A DNA stretch of 64,000 bases from Luteimonas arsenica (GTDB lineage: Bacteria > Pseudomonadota > Gammaproteobacteria > Xanthomonadales > Xanthomonadaceae). The notes under the pieces are model-generated. The model saw nothing but the letters and a program-made list of their open reading frames with translations. It did not search any database and was not told the DNA's origin. This document shows positions 28,634 through 38,179 of this stretch, in pieces (the stretch's first letter is position 1; every line of letters starts with the position of its first letter). Location: positions 62,001 to 126,000 of the forward strand of contig NZ_SJRW01000001.1 of assembly GCF_004352825.1 (NCBI RefSeq), read 5' to 3'. Made by a program: the position numbers and the translations under genes.

Positions 28634-29830
28634 TTACAGCGGCGGCGGCAAGGGCGCGGCGGGCTCGGCGACGGGAACAGGCGGTTCGCCGCGCTGGGCG
28701 CGCAGGGCATTGGCGTAGGCGGCGCGGGCGCGGCTGTCGTCGCCGATGGTGGCGTAGCCGTCGCCCAATTCCTCCCAGGCGTCAGGGCCGGCACCCTGGG
28801 CGATCGCGCGCTGCAGGTAGTCCTGGGCCTGCGGCCACTCTCCGCGGGCGCGGGCCAGGCGGGCGAGGGTGAGCAGCAGGGCCGGGCTGCCCGGGTGCTG
28901 CTGCAGCCAGCGTTGGGCGGTGGCTTCGCGGTGTTCGATGCGCTCGATCGGCAGGCGGCCGTAGCGGTCGGCCAGGGTTTCGTCCCAGCGTTCGTCCAGG
29001 GCGTTCTCGATGCTCGAGGTGGCGGCCTCTTCCCAGCGCAGGTCGGCGGCGCGTCCGGCGTAGGCGGCGACCACCGGGGGCTCGCTGCGCAGCGGCCTGG
29101 GCAGGGTTTCCCAGCGGTCGGCCAGGGCGTTGCCGTCGGCGGCTTCGGCCAGGGCCAGCGCGGCCCAGCTGCGCTCGCGTTCGGCGAGCACGGCCTCGGG
29201 CAGGGCCTGCTGCTGACGCAGGGCGCCGAGCAGGGCATAGGCCTCAGCGGACTGGCGCGAGGCGGCCAGGGCGTCGGCGCGCAGGGCCAGGCCACGCGGC
29301 GATAGCGGCTGGGCGGCGGGGTCGTCCAGCGCCACCAGGGCGTCGGTCGGGCGATCCTCGGCGAGCGCCAGCTCGGCGCGGCCGATGGCGCGGGTCAGAG
29401 CATGGCCGGCGTCGATGGCATCGAGGTGGCTGCGTGCGGCGGCATGGTCGCCACGGGCCATGGCCGCGCGGGCGGCGGCCAGGCGCGCGATCGCGGCGTC
29501 GCTGTCGGCGGCGGCCTGCGGCAGCAGCTTTTCGGCGCGCGCGTAGTGGCCCTGGTGCAGGGCTTCAAGGCCGCTGCCCAGGCGCTCGCGCGACTGGCGT
29601 TCCTGGCGGTTGCGCCAGGCGCGCAGGGGCAGGGCGACCAGCGACCACAGCAGCCACAGCGCGAACAGGCCGGCGACCACCGCCACCGACACCCACAGCA
29701 GGTTGGTGGTGTAGTCCCAGCCGCGGTAGCGCACCAGCACATAGCCGGGATCCTGCGCGAGCAGGTGCCAGGCCAGGGCGCCGATGATCGCCAGCAGGAT
29801 CCAGACCAGCAGGTTTCGGAACAGGTTCAT
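28634..29830 (-). CDS. hemY: HemY-family inner membrane TPR protein
   Basis: A 398-residue protein with two N-terminal transmembrane helices (about 5-24 and 42-66) flanking the conserved DPGYVLVRYRGWDYTTN hairpin, followed by a HemY_N domain and TPRs (HQGHYARAEKLL, GDHAAARSHLDAI, GEWPQAQDYLQRAI). HemY proteins are encoded with hemD and hemX and affect late haem steps, exact role unsettled. It is the last gene of hemD-hemX-hemY; the C-terminus is Pro-rich. Confidence 0.92.
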   Translation of the reverse strand: MNLFRNLLVWILLAIIGALAWHLLAQDPGYVLVRYRGWDYTTNLLWVSVAVVAGLFALWLLWSLVALPLRAWRNRQERQSRERLGSGLEALHQGHYARAEKLLPQAAADSDAAIARLAAARAAMARGDHAAARSHLDAIDAGHALTRAIGRAELALAEDRPTDALVALDDPAAQPLSPRGLALRADALAASRQSAEAYALLGALRQQQALPEAVLAERERSWAALALAEAADGNALADRWETLPRPLRSEPPVVAAYAGRAADLRWEEAATSSIENALDERWDETLADRYGRLPIERIEHREATAQRWLQQHPGSPALLLTLARLARARGEWPQAQDYLQRAIAQGAGPDAWEELGDGYATIGDDSRARAAYANALRAQRGEPPVPVAEPAAPLPPPL

Positions 29831-29912
29831 GTCGGGCCTCCGTAAGCTGGGGCCACCCTAGCGGCCGCGGTGTCGTGGCCGTGTCCATTGGCCGTGGCGG
29901 TTGCCGGTCCGT

Positions 29913-31061
29913 TCAGTCTGCGTCGATGGGGTCGGTGGCGGCCGGCGTGGCGTCAGGGCGGGGGCTTGTGGCGAGGCGCGGAACGGCCGTGGCCGTGGGC
30001 GCGCGCCTGGCGCGCTGCAGCCGCAACTGGTCCAGGGTGGTGCCCAGCGTCGGCAACTCCAGCGCGAGCGGCATCTCGGCGAGGGTCTTGAGTTCGGCGC
30101 GGCGGGCGTCGCGGGCGGCCGACTCCGGCCACAGGCGCGGCAGCCAGGCCGCAGCCCGGTCCAGTGCGGCGGCGTGGCTTCCAGCATCGCGGCGCTCGGC
30201 GGCGGTGCGCGCCAGCGACAGCTCCAGGCGCAGCGCGGCCAGGGCCGCGGCACGGTCCCCGGCGGCCACGGCGAGGTGGTCGTCGCTGCGGCGGACATCG
30301 ACGATGCGCGTGGCCAGGCGGTTTGCCAGACGCTGCCACCAGGGTTGCGCGGCGTCGCCGGTGATGCCACTGCCGTCGCCGCTGTCGCCCTGGCTTCCGG
30401 TCTCCGTGCCTGCAGGCTCACCGGTGGCGATGTTCGAGGTGCCGCCCGGTCGCGCAGCCGTCGGATCGAGCGCCGCCTCGAAGGCGTCGATGCCGGCGAT
30501 GGCAGCGACGCGCGGATCCGCGCCGAGCGCATCGAGCGCGACGCGTTCCTGCGCAAGCACCTGGCGCAGGTCGATGTCGGCGGGGTCGGTCAGGGCCTCG
30601 AGCAGCTGTGCAGCCAGGGCATAGGCGCTGCGCGCACCGTCCAGGTCGCCGGCCAGCAGGAGGCGCTGCTGGGCCTGGGCCAGCAGGAGTTCGATCTCGT
30701 CCAGGCGCAGCACCCGGGCGGCGTCCTGGGCGGGGTGGGCCAGGCGCTGCACGCTGTCCTCGATCAGGGCCGCGCGCTGGCCCATCGCCAGCAACTCGTC
30801 GCGCAGCAGGCGGTTGGTGGCTTCGGCCTGCTGCAGGCGCTTGCCCTGGCCCTGCTGGCTTTCGCGCAGGGTGGCGATGCGCTGTTCCAGGGCGTTGACG
30901 CGGGCGGCCTCGTCGGCCTCGAAGGCGCGGCGCTGGTCGGCCTCGGCCTGCCATGCACGCCAGGCAAGGAAGCCGGCGACCGGCAGCAGGACGATCAGCA
31001 GCAGCCAGGCAAAAGCGGAAGTGCGGCGCGCGGGCGCGGCGGACGGCTCGGGGGCGTTCAC
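29913..31061 (-). CDS. hemX: HemX-like membrane protein
   Basis: A 382-residue protein with one N-terminal transmembrane helix (about 16-33, FAWLLLIVLLPVAGF) and a coiled-coil region (about 40-100, EQRIATLRESQQGQGKRLQQ) before a periplasmic alpha domain with QERVALDALGADPRV. This is the HemX pattern, often mis-named uroporphyrin-III methyltransferase although no SAM motif is present. GTG 31061 is the start. It lies between hemD and hemY, 30 bp after hemD and 82 bp before hemY. Confidence 0.9.
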   Translation of the reverse strand: MNAPEPSAAPARRTSAFAWLLLIVLLPVAGFLAWRAWQAEADQRRAFEADEAARVNALEQRIATLRESQQGQGKRLQQAEATNRLLRDELLAMGQRAALIEDSVQRLAHPAQDAARVLRLDEIELLLAQAQQRLLLAGDLDGARSAYALAAQLLEALTDPADIDLRQVLAQERVALDALGADPRVAAIAGIDAFEAALDPTAARPGGTSNIATGEPAGTETGSQGDSGDGSGITGDAAQPWWQRLANRLATRIVDVRRSDDHLAVAAGDRAAALAALRLELSLARTAAERRDAGSHAAALDRAAAWLPRLWPESAARDARRAELKTLAEMPLALELPTLGTTLDQLRLQRARRAPTATAVPRLATSPRPDATPAATDPIDAD

Positions 31062-31091
31062 GGGGGAGGGAAGGGGCGCGGGGCGCCCATG

Positions 31092-31868
31092 TTAGGGCTT
31101 TGCGGCAGCCCCGGTGCAGGCGGCGAGCAGGTCCGCGACGCGCGCGCTGGCTGCGACCGCGCCCACGTCCAGGCCGTGGCCGTGCGCCTGCGCGGCAAGC
31201 CGGTCGCTGGCGGCCACCACGGTGGCGCGGCGCAGGGCCGCAAGCGCATCCGGCGGCAGGGTCGCGAGCACGTGCTCCAGCGCCTCGCCGCTGCTGAGCA
31301 GCAGCCAGGCCGGCGCGTCCAGCGCGCGCAGCGCCGCGACCGCCCGCGGCGCTGGCGCGACCGGCACGCGCTCGTAGACGTTGGCGCGGACGACCCGCGC
31401 GCCGCGGTCGGCCAGGGTGGCAGCGATCACGCCGCGGCCGCCGGGCGCGGTGACCAGGCCGACGTCCAGGCCGCGGACCTCGCGCAGCGCCGGCATTGCC
31501 AGCAAGCCCTCGCTGTCCATCCGCGCGGGCGATGCGACGTCCGCGGCACCTGCGCGGCGCAGCGCATGCGCCGTGCCCGCGCCGACCGCCAGCCAGGCCT
31601 GGCCGTCGCCCTGCCGCAGGGGCTGCAGCGCTGCGGCCGCCACCACTGCCGCGGGACTGGTGAACACCACCCGATGCGCCGACAGCGACCGCCGCAGCGC
31701 ATCGCGCGCGTTGTCATCATCAATGTTCCGGATGCGCCACGGCGAAAGCGCAAGGGTGCGCGCGCCCAGCATCGCGGCGGCGCGGCGCACGGCGTCGTGG
31801 CCGCCCGCCGGGCGCAGCGAGATGACGTAGCATCCGGACAGCCGCCCGGTCGTGGCGCGTGCAGGCAT
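31092..31868 (-). CDS. hemD: Uroporphyrinogen-III synthase
   Basis: A 258-residue enzyme that closes hydroxymethylbilane with D-ring inversion. HemD is poorly conserved, but YVISLRPAGGHDAVRRAA, VVFTSPAAVVAA, WLAVGAGTAHALRRAG and LLLSSGEALEHVLA are recognisable family positions. ATG 31868 was chosen; a longer frame runs into the divergent thioesterase gene. First gene of hemD-hemX-hemY; hemC is not adjacent. Confidence 0.88.
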   Translation of the reverse strand: MPARATTGRLSGCYVISLRPAGGHDAVRRAAAMLGARTLALSPWRIRNIDDDNARDALRRSLSAHRVVFTSPAAVVAAAALQPLRQGDGQAWLAVGAGTAHALRRAGAADVASPARMDSEGLLAMPALREVRGLDVGLVTAPGGRGVIAATLADRGARVVRANVYERVPVAPAPRAVAALRALDAPAWLLLSSGEALEHVLATLPPDALAALRRATVVAASDRLAAQAHGHGLDVGAVAASARVADLLAACTGAAAKP

Positions 31869-31944
31869 CGCGGAAGCTTGGTGCTTCGCGCCCCCGCCCG
31901 CAAGGCGCCGCACCCCCGCCATCGAAGGACATGGAACACGCTGC

Positions 31945-32409
31945 ATGCAACTGGACGAAGAACTCCGCGCGCTGGATGCGCACTACCGCTCGATGCCGCC
32001 GGTGGCGGCCATGGACATCGCCATCGCCGGCCGCGACATCGAAGGCGACACCCTGACCCTGCGTGCGCCGCTGGCGCTGAACGTCAACGACAAGGACTGC
32101 GCCTTCGGCGGCAGCCTGGTGTCGCTGATGACGCTGGCCGGCTGGGGCCTGGTGACCCTGCGCTGCCACCAGCTCGGCATCGACGCCGATGTCTACGTCG
32201 CCGACAGCGAGATCCGCTACCTGGCGCCGCTGTACACCGACCTGCAGGCCACCGCCACGCTGGCCGACGGCAGCGGCTGGGCGCCCTTCGACGACGCCCT
32301 GCGCAGGCGCGGCCGCGCGCGCGTGCGGATCGCCGCGAGCGTTCCCCTGCCCGACGGCGGCGTCGCCACCACCCTGCGCGCGGGTTACGCGGCGATCGCC
32401 AGGGGTTAG
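31945..32409 (+). CDS. YiiD C-terminal-type thioesterase domain protein
   Basis: A 154-residue single hotdog domain of the type found at the C-terminus of E. coli YiiD (FabY). Typical positions are LNVNDKDCAFGGSLVSLMTLAGWGL and VYVADSEIRYLAP. In this family members are linked to initiation or quality control of fatty acid synthesis. ATG 31945 gives the family N-terminus. Divergent from hemD with 76 bp between starts. Confidence 0.85.
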   Translation: MQLDEELRALDAHYRSMPPVAAMDIAIAGRDIEGDTLTLRAPLALNVNDKDCAFGGSLVSLMTLAGWGLVTLRCHQLGIDADVYVADSEIRYLAPLYTDLQATATLADGSGWAPFDDALRRRGRARVRIAASVPLPDGGVATTLRAGYAAIARG

Positions 32410-32439
32410 CATGGCCGCCGACGTTCCGGGGACCCTGCC

Positions 32440-32874
32440 ATGCGACTGACCCGCTTCCGCCTTGCCTTCGCCACCCTCGCACTGCTGGCCGGGGTGCTGC
32501 TCCCGTCCGCCTGCTCCACCGGCGGCGGCAAGGGCGAGGCCCTGCAGCGCGCCCAGTACGCCTGGTCGGCGGCGATCCGCTGGGGCGACTTCGAGGGCGC
32601 CTGGAACCTGGTCGATCCGGAATACCGGGAGCAGCACCCGCTGACCGACATCCAGCTCGAGCGCTACGCCCAGATCCAGGTCTCGCACTACCGCGACCTC
32701 GGCAGCCAGCAGGCCGCCGACGGCACCGCCCAGCGCGAAATCGACATCGGCGTCATCAACCGCCACACCATGGCCGAGCGCGGGATGCGCTACCGCGAGA
32801 GCTGGCGCTGGGACGAGCAGGCCCGCACCTGGTGGATCACCGGGGGGCTGCCGGACTTCTGGCGGGGCGAGTAA
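32440..32874 (+). CDS. Small conserved-type lipoprotein
   Basis: A 144-residue lipoprotein; the signal LALLAGVLLPSAC ends in a lipobox and is followed by a Gly/Lys linker. The mature domain (about 35-144) starts ALQRAQYAWSAAIRWGDFEGAW and ends WWITGGLPDFW, suggesting a cystatin/NTF2-like alpha+beta fold, but no named family is recognised. It lies 30 bp after the thioesterase gene, likely in the same transcript. Confidence 0.78.
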   Translation: MRLTRFRLAFATLALLAGVLLPSACSTGGGKGEALQRAQYAWSAAIRWGDFEGAWNLVDPEYREQHPLTDIQLERYAQIQVSHYRDLGSQQAADGTAQREIDIGVINRHTMAERGMRYRESWRWDEQARTWWITGGLPDFWRGE

Positions 32875-32950
32875 GCCCGCCCGGCCGCCGCTTTGCGCCG
32901 CCGCCGACGCTGGGCGACAATCGCGGCCCGCCGACGGATGTCCGCACAAC

Positions 32951-33391
32951 GTGAATTTCGAAGAACTGTCGGCCTTCCTGGGCCGCAACCCCATGCTCTC
33001 GCTGGCCCTGGCCGGCATCACCGTGGCCATCATCTATACCGAGGTGATGCGCGTGTTCCGCGGCTTCAAGGGCCTGCGCCCGGCCGAGCTGACCGCGCTG
33101 ATCAACCGCGAGGACGCCCTGGTGGTCGACCTGCGCCCCTCGGCCGAATTCGAGAAGGGGCACATCCCCGGCTCGAAGAACGTGCAGATGGCCCAGTTCG
33201 ACCCGGAGAACAAGGCCCTGGCCAACGCGAAGTCGCTGCCGGTGGTGGCGGTGTGCAAGGCCGGCATGACCGCGGTCGACGCCGCCAAGCGCCTGCGCAA
33301 GGCCGGCTTCGAGAAGGTGTACGTGCTCGAAGGCGGCATCGGCGCCTGGCAGCAGGCCGACCTGCCGCTGGCCAAGGGGCGCGGCAAGTAG
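32951..33391 (+). CDS. Membrane-anchored rhodanese, YibN-like
   Basis: A 146-residue protein with an N-terminal transmembrane helix (about 15-33) and one rhodanese domain; the active-site loop is CKAGMT with Cys102, and the entry motif is [19 protein letters not shown]. YibN sits just upstream of secB in many gammaproteobacteria, and the same order is seen here. The start is GTG 32951. Sulfur transfer is likely but the acceptor is unknown. Confidence 0.9.
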   Translation: MNFEELSAFLGRNPMLSLALAGITVAIIYTEVMRVFRGFKGLRPAELTALINREDALVVDLRPSAEFEKGHIPGSKNVQMAQFDPENKALANAKSLPVVAVCKAGMTAVDAAKRLRKAGFEKVYVLEGGIGAWQQADLPLAKGRGK

Positions 33392-33403
33392 CCACAGGCA
33401 GCG

Positions 33404-33412
33404 TGCGATAAT
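33404..33412 (+). promoter_or_regulatory. Extended -10 promoter before secB
   Basis: TGC-GATAAT (33404-33412) has the TGn extension and five of six -10 matches; a start near 33419 would give a leader of about 31 nt including GGAG at 33437-33440. It lies just after the rhodanese stop, so secB need not depend on that gene. Confidence 0.5.
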
Positions 33413-33449
33413 CCCTCTCTTAACCCGAATTCCGCTGGAGTTGACCGAG

Positions 33450-33980
33450 ATGTCCGAGCAAGACCCCATCAATGCGAACGGCGCCGCCGCGCCCGAGCAG
33501 AACGCCGGCCCGCAGTTCACGGTCGAGAAGATCTACGTCAAGGACGTCTCCTTCGAGGCCCCGAAGACCCCGCAGGCCTTCGGCGAGCAGGGCCAGCCGC
33601 AGCTGCAGATGAACCTCAACCAGCGCGTCACCCGCGTCGGCGAGTCGTCGACCTTCGAGGTGGTTCTGGGCATCAACCTGACCTGCAAGCTGGCCGAGGA
33701 CAAGACCGTGTACCTGGTCGAAGTGCAGCAGGCGGGCCTGTTCAACCTCGCCGGCTTCGACGACCAGTCGCTGGACGCGATGCTGGGCACCCACTGCCCG
33801 TCGATCCTGTACCCCTATGCGCGCCAGGTGATCGGCGACCTGATCCAGGCCGGTGGCTTCGCGCCCTTCCTGCTGCAGCCGATCAACTTCGAGGCCCTGT
33901 ACGCCGAAGGCCTGCGCCAGCGCGCCGCCGGCCAGCAGGGCGGCGATCTGGCCAGCAGCGAGACCAGCGGCAACGCCTGA
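33450..33980 (+). CDS. secB: Protein-export chaperone SecB
   Basis: A 176-residue chaperone that holds unfolded precursors and delivers them to SecA. Family landmarks are [16 protein letters not shown] near residue 25, the substrate groove strand [13 protein letters not shown] and [28 protein letters not shown], shown here in parts as [17 protein letters not shown] 33450 follows GGAG by 9 nt; TTG 33441 in frame is less likely. gpsA begins right after the stop. Confidence 0.96.
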   Translation: MSEQDPINANGAAAPEQNAGPQFTVEKIYVKDVSFEAPKTPQAFGEQGQPQLQMNLNQRVTRVGESSTFEVVLGINLTCKLAEDKTVYLVEVQQAGLFNLAGFDDQSLDAMLGTHCPSILYPYARQVIGDLIQAGGFAPFLLQPINFEALYAEGLRQRAAGQQGGDLASSETSGNA

Positions 33981-35027
33981 GTGGCTGCGCAGCCTTCCAT
34001 CGCACCGTCGGCCAGGCCGGCGGTCGCGGTGCTCGGCGCGGGCTCCTGGGGCACCGCGCTCGCGGCGCTGATCGCGCGCCACGATCATCCGACCCTGCTC
34101 TGGGGTCGCGATGCGGATGTCGCCGAGGCCATCGGCACCCGCCACGAGAACCCGCGCTACCTGCCGGGCATCGCCCTGCCCGGGGCGCTGCGCGCCACCA
34201 CCGACCTGGCCGAAGCGCTGTCCGGCGCCGACCTGGTGCTGGTGGTGGTGCCCTCGCACGCCTTCGCCGGCACCCTGCGCGCGCTGGCGCCGATGCGCCC
34301 GGCGCACGCCGGCGTGGCCTGGGCGACCAAGGGCTTCGAGCCCGGCTCCGGCCGTTTCCTGCACGAGGTCGCCGGCGAAGTGCTGGGCGGCGACGTGCCG
34401 CTGGCCGTGGTCACCGGGCCTTCGTTCGCGAAGGAGGTCGCCAGCGGCCAGCCGACCGCGGTCACCGTGCACGGCGACGACGAGGCCTTCGCGCAGTCGG
34501 TGGCCGACGTGCTGCATGGCCCCGCGTTCCGCGCCTACACCGGCAACGACATGCTCGGCGCCGAACTCGGCGGCGCGATGAAGAACGTGCTGGCCGTGGC
34601 CACCGGCGTGGCCGATGGCATGGGCCTGGGGCTCAACGCCCGCGCCGGCCTGATCACCCGCGGCCTGAACGAGATGCTGCGCCTGAACATCGCCATCGGC
34701 GGCAGGCCAGAGACCCTGATGGGCCTGGCCGGCCTGGGCGACCTGGTACTGACCAGCACCGGCGACCTCTCGCGCAACCGCCGCCTGGGCCTGGCGCTCG
34801 GCCGCGGGCAGAGCCTGGACGAGGCTGTGCGCGAGATCGGCCAGGTGGTGGAATCGGTGCAGACCGCCGACGAGGTCATGCGCCAGGCCGATGCCCACGG
34901 CGTCGAGCTGCCGATCTCCAGCAACGTCCGCGACGTGCTGCACGGCGACATCACCCCGGCCGAGGGGCTGGCCCGCCTGCTCGCCCGCGAGCAGAAGGCC
35001 GAGTACGCCAGCAAGCTGATCGGCTGA
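33981..35027 (+). CDS. gpsA: Glycerol-3-phosphate dehydrogenase, NAD(P)-dependent
   Basis: A 348-residue cytosolic enzyme reducing dihydroxyacetone phosphate for phospholipid synthesis. The Rossmann motif is [12 protein letters not shown] near residue 20; the substrate site is GPSFAKEVA, the catalytic Lys lies in [13 protein letters not shown], and [12 protein letters not shown] is also conserved. The start is GTG directly after the secB stop, so the two are coupled. The secB-gpsA order is standard. Confidence 0.96.
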   Translation: MAAQPSIAPSARPAVAVLGAGSWGTALAALIARHDHPTLLWGRDADVAEAIGTRHENPRYLPGIALPGALRATTDLAEALSGADLVLVVVPSHAFAGTLRALAPMRPAHAGVAWATKGFEPGSGRFLHEVAGEVLGGDVPLAVVTGPSFAKEVASGQPTAVTVHGDDEAFAQSVADVLHGPAFRAYTGNDMLGAELGGAMKNVLAVATGVADGMGLGLNARAGLITRGLNEMLRLNIAIGGRPETLMGLAGLGDLVLTSTGDLSRNRRLGLALGRGQSLDEAVREIGQVVESVQTADEVMRQADAHGVELPISSNVRDVLHGDITPAEGLARLLAREQKAEYASKLIG

Positions 35028-35105
35028 ACTGAAAGCCTGTCCGCCGTGCGCGCACGGCACCGTACGACACACGCGACACCACACACAAAGGGGATCACTC
35101 CACCC

Positions 35106-35894
35106 ATGGCAAACCGTATCCGTCGTTCCGCCCTCGCAGTGGCGCTGGCTGCCGCGCCGATGCTGGCCTTCGCGCAGGATGCCGCTCCCGAAGCCCCCGA
35201 AGCGCCGACCGGCTGGACCGGCACCGGCGAACTCGGCTTCGCGCTCGCGCGCGGCAACGCCCGCTCCGAGAACTTCAATGCCAGGCTCGCCTTCGGCCGC
35301 GAGACCGAGGACTGGAAGCACGGCTGGTACGCCGCCGCGTTGCGCGCGAAGGGCGAGGTCACCGGCGATTTCGACGGTGACGGCGTGGACGAGGAACGTT
35401 ACGAGCTCAACGCCAACCGCTACGAGCTGGGCGCATCCAGCGCGTACAAGTTCGACGACCGCAACCACATCTCCGGCAGCGGCCGCTACGAGAACGACGA
35501 CTTCTCGCCCTACGAATACCAGGCCACGGTGGCCCTCAGCTACGGCCGCAAACTGGTCGATTCCGAGCGCACGAAGTTTCTGGGTGAGGTCGGCCCGGGC
35601 TACCGCCGCGCGCGCGACGCCGAAACCGGCGACATCGAGTCCGACGCCATCCTGCGCGGCCTGCTCGACTTCAGCCACCGCCTGACCGACAACACCGAGC
35701 TGTTCAACAAGCTCCTGATCGAGGCCGGTTCCGACAACACCTTCGCCCAGAACGACTTCGGCGTCGCGGTGGCGATGAACGAGTCCTTCGCGCTGAAGGC
35801 GGGCCTGCAGCTGCGGCACAACACCGAGGTCGGCGCGGACACGCGCAAGACCGACAGCCTGACCACGATCAATCTGGTCTACAGCTTCCGCTGA
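35106..35894 (+). CDS. DUF481 outer-membrane beta-barrel protein, YdiY-like
   Basis: A 262-residue precursor with a Sec signal (cleavage after MLAFA). The mature chain shows alternating aromatic/hydrophobic beta strands and the DUF481 features: GWTGTGELGFALARGNARSEN at the start, EYQATVALSYGRKLV mid-way, and a C-terminal strand ending LVYSFR with terminal aromatic/charged residues suited to BAM recognition. Salt-induced outer membrane protein is a common name; function not known. Confidence 0.88.
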   Translation: MANRIRRSALAVALAAAPMLAFAQDAAPEAPEAPTGWTGTGELGFALARGNARSENFNARLAFGRETEDWKHGWYAAALRAKGEVTGDFDGDGVDEERYELNANRYELGASSAYKFDDRNHISGSGRYENDDFSPYEYQATVALSYGRKLVDSERTKFLGEVGPGYRRARDAETGDIESDAILRGLLDFSHRLTDNTELFNKLLIEAGSDNTFAQNDFGVAVAMNESFALKAGLQLRHNTEVGADTRKTDSLTTINLVYSFR

Positions 35895-35935
35895 GCCCGG
35901 CGCGGCGCGGCCCGGCCCCGGGGCCGACTACCGGA

Positions 35936-35966
35936 CAAAAAGAAACCCCGGCCTTTCGGCCGGGGT
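35936..35966 (-). terminator. Rho-independent terminator of ax21
   Basis: CCCCGGCC (35946-35953) and GGCCGGGG (35958-35965) form a stem with a 4-nt loop. On the minus strand it is followed by TTTCTTTTT (35945-35937). It lies 60 bp downstream of the ax21 stop and can also serve the convergent DUF481 gene weakly, since no T-tract follows on the plus strand. Confidence 0.88.
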
Positions 35967-36025
35967 CGTGCATCGCAGGCGCGGAGAGAGGTCGCGCTGC
36001 GACGCCGGGAGTTACCCCGTGGGAC

Positions 36026-36592
36026 TTACCAGGTGAAACGCGGGCCGACGAACCATTCGGTCACGTCGCCGTTGAACTTGACGTCGCCGTTGATGCCCCA
36101 GTTCGCGTTGAAGCGGACGTTGGCACCCAGGCGGCCGTAGAAGTCGCCGTCGATGCCGCCGTCGTAGTCTTCGTAGCCGGCCAGGGCGTAGCCGTCGAAG
36201 TTGTTGGCCAGCAGGCCGCGGACGCCGACCTCGGTGCTCCAGCCGTCGAAGTCGAGCTCCTGGCCGAGCACGCGGCCCGCGTCGAGCTTCTGGTAGGCGA
36301 CGCGGGCCAGCAGGTCGGCGCGCGGCGAGATCTCGAGGTTGTAGCCGAGGCCGAGGTGGTACTGGTCGACGTCGCGGTTGGTGTGGTCGATCTCCTGGCT
36401 GCCGAGGCCGCCGAAGACGTGGAAGTTGGGGTGGAACGCGAACGATGCGTTGGCGGCGTAGCCGTCGGCGTCGATGTCGCCGTTGGAAGCCTTGTAGCCG
36501 CCCTCGACGTAGTTGTAGGTGACGCCTTCGGCGGCGTTTGCGGCAAACGGCAGCGATGCCGCCAGTGCAATGGCGATCAGGGAGCGCTTCAT
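36026..36592 (-). CDS. ax21: Ax21-family outer membrane protein
   Basis: A 188-residue precursor; signal MKRSLIAIALAASLPFAANA. The mature N-terminus AEGVTYNYVEGGY and later NFHVFGGLGSQEIDHTNRDVDQ, STEVGVRGL and terminal FVGPRFTW match the Ax21 family of xanthomonads, a small porin-like barrel with C-terminal aromatic residue. Earlier claims that Ax21 is the XA21 ligand or a quorum signal were retracted; a family role in outer membrane or vesicle composition remains. AGAGGA precedes ATG 36592. The 240 bp upstream (36593-36832) contain no gene. Confidence 0.88.
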   Translation of the reverse strand: MKRSLIAIALAASLPFAANAAEGVTYNYVEGGYKASNGDIDADGYAANASFAFHPNFHVFGGLGSQEIDHTNRDVDQYHLGLGYNLEISPRADLLARVAYQKLDAGRVLGQELDFDGWSTEVGVRGLLANNFDGYALAGYEDYDGGIDGDFYGRLGANVRFNANWGINGDVKFNGDVTEWFVGPRFTW

Positions 36593-36832
36593 CGGGGGAG
36601 ATCCTCTGTTTAGTTCTAGATTTGGGAAGAGGACCGGCCACGGGGGCAGGGGAGGGGAGAGAACCGATCGGGGAAATCGGATACCGCCCGTGGCCGGTGC
36701 ACGCATCATGCCGATGTGAAGGCAACGTGACCTGAATATTGAACCCGCGGGTGCAGGAACTTTTCGGAAATCTGTGTCCCGGGCCTGTTGCAACGGCTTG
36801 CAGGCGAGCGTCGATCCGTGGTTTGCGCCGCC

Positions 36833-37297
36833 TCAACCCGCGTCCGCGAATCCGGATTGCCGCCACGCTTCGTATGCCACCACCGCCACCGCGTTCGACA
36901 GGTTGAGGCTGCGGTTGCCGGGGCGCATCGGCAGCCGCAGGCGCCGGTCGGCGGGAACCGCGTCCAGCACGTCGCCGGGCAGCCCGCGGGTCTCGCAGCC
37001 GAAGAGGAAGGCATCGCCGTCGGCATAGCGCGGGGTGTCGTAGCGCACCTGCCCGCGCGAACTGAGCGCGAACAGCCGCGCCGGGGCGATCGCGGCCAGC
37101 GCCGCGTCGAGGTCGTCGTGCACCGCCACCGGCGCGTACTCGTGGTAGTCCAGCCCGGCGCGCTTGAGCTGGCGGTCGTCCATGTCGAAGCCCAGCGGCC
37201 GCACCAGGTGCAGGCGCGCGCCGGTGTTGGCGCACAGGCGGATCACGTTGCCGGTGTTGGGCGGGATTTCCGGCTGGTGGAGGATGATGTCGAACAT
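36833..37297 (-). CDS. trmL: tRNA (cytidine/uridine-34-2'-O)-methyltransferase TrmL
   Basis: A 154-residue SPOUT-class methyltransferase that modifies the wobble ribose of tRNA-Leu isoacceptors. Landmarks in order: LHQPEIPPNTGNVIRLCANTG at the start, LFGCETRGLP in the knot and MRPGNRSLNLSNAVAVVAYEA at the C-terminus with the SAM-binding NLSNAV. Single gene, 45 bp downstream of the SDR gene on the same strand. Confidence 0.95.
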   Translation of the reverse strand: MFDIILHQPEIPPNTGNVIRLCANTGARLHLVRPLGFDMDDRQLKRAGLDYHEYAPVAVHDDLDAALAAIAPARLFALSSRGQVRYDTPRYADGDAFLFGCETRGLPGDVLDAVPADRRLRLPMRPGNRSLNLSNAVAVVAYEAWRQSGFADAG

Positions 37298-37342
37298 CGC
37301 GGGCGCGGCGGTGCGGGCCGGCAGGATACCCGCCGCGGCCGG

Positions 37343-38056
37343 CTACCAGGCGAGTTCCTCGCCGCGCCAGTCGAGGAAGCGGCCGCTGTCGTCCACGCCC
37401 AGGCCGTCGATGACGCCGAGCAGGCCGGTGGCGGATTCCGTTGCGGTTTCCGTAGCCTGTTCGCCGCCCATCTCCGTCTGCACCCAGCCCGGGTGCAGGG
37501 CCACCACCGCGATCCCGCGCTCGCGCAGGGCGTGCGCCAGCAGCGCGGTGGCCATGTTCTGCGCGGCCTTGCTGATGTTGTAGCTCGGCGTGCCGAAGCG
37601 GCCACAGCCGGCGATCGAGCCCAGCTGCGAGGACAGGTTGGCCACCTTCGCGCCGTCGGCCAGCAGCGGCGCCAGGGCCTGGACCAGCAGCAGCGGGCCC
37701 ATGGCATTGACGCGGAAGCTGTGCTCCAGATTGGCTTCGCCGAGGTTTCCAAACCGCTCCCCGGAGTGCAGCACGCCGGCGTTGTTGACCAGCAGGTCGA
37801 TGCGCACGCCGTCGGTCAGCACCAGCGGCAGCTCCGCCGCGAAGGCGGCCCGCGATCGCGCGTCAGCCACGTCCAGCGGCAGCAGGTGCAGGCGGCCGGG
37901 ATGCTCGCCGGCGAGGGCGTTGAGGTCGGTGGCGCGGCCAGGCTGGCGGCAGGCGGCCAGGACGTGGTCGCCGCGCGCGAGCAGCTGGCGGACGAACTCC
38001 AGCCCCAGGCCACGATTGGCGCCGGTGACGATCGAGGTGCGGATAGGCGTGTCCAT
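37343..38056 (-). CDS. Short-chain dehydrogenase/reductase
   Basis: A 237-residue classical SDR. The cofactor motif is TGANRGLG at residues 12-19, NNAG is present, and the catalytic Ser-Tyr-Lys set is seen as SSQLGS and YNISK. The sequence resembles C-factor-like carbonyl reductases. Substrate unknown. ATG 38056 gives the family N-terminus; the open frame extends far upstream only because the M16 gene is being read antisense. Confidence 0.9.
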   Translation of the reverse strand: MDTPIRTSIVTGANRGLGLEFVRQLLARGDHVLAACRQPGRATDLNALAGEHPGRLHLLPLDVADARSRAAFAAELPLVLTDGVRIDLLVNNAGVLHSGERFGNLGEANLEHSFRVNAMGPLLLVQALAPLLADGAKVANLSSQLGSIAGCGRFGTPSYNISKAAQNMATALLAHALRERGIAVVALHPGWVQTEMGGEQATETATESATGLLGVIDGLGVDDSGRFLDWRGEELAW

Positions 38057-38179
38057 GCCGCGAGCATGCACCAAACCCTGTTGCGGTGTGGTCGTGGACC
38101 GGTATCGCCGGTACCAATGGCCCGCCCCGGGGCCGGCGCGGCGGCTTACCATGGCGTTTCGATCCCGCAAGGAAGAACC

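Noticed and set aside
29913-31061. HemX as a uroporphyrin-III C-methyltransferase
   Set aside because: Only the name in databases suggests this; no SAM-binding motif is present, and the transmembrane plus coiled-coil plan is that of HemX.
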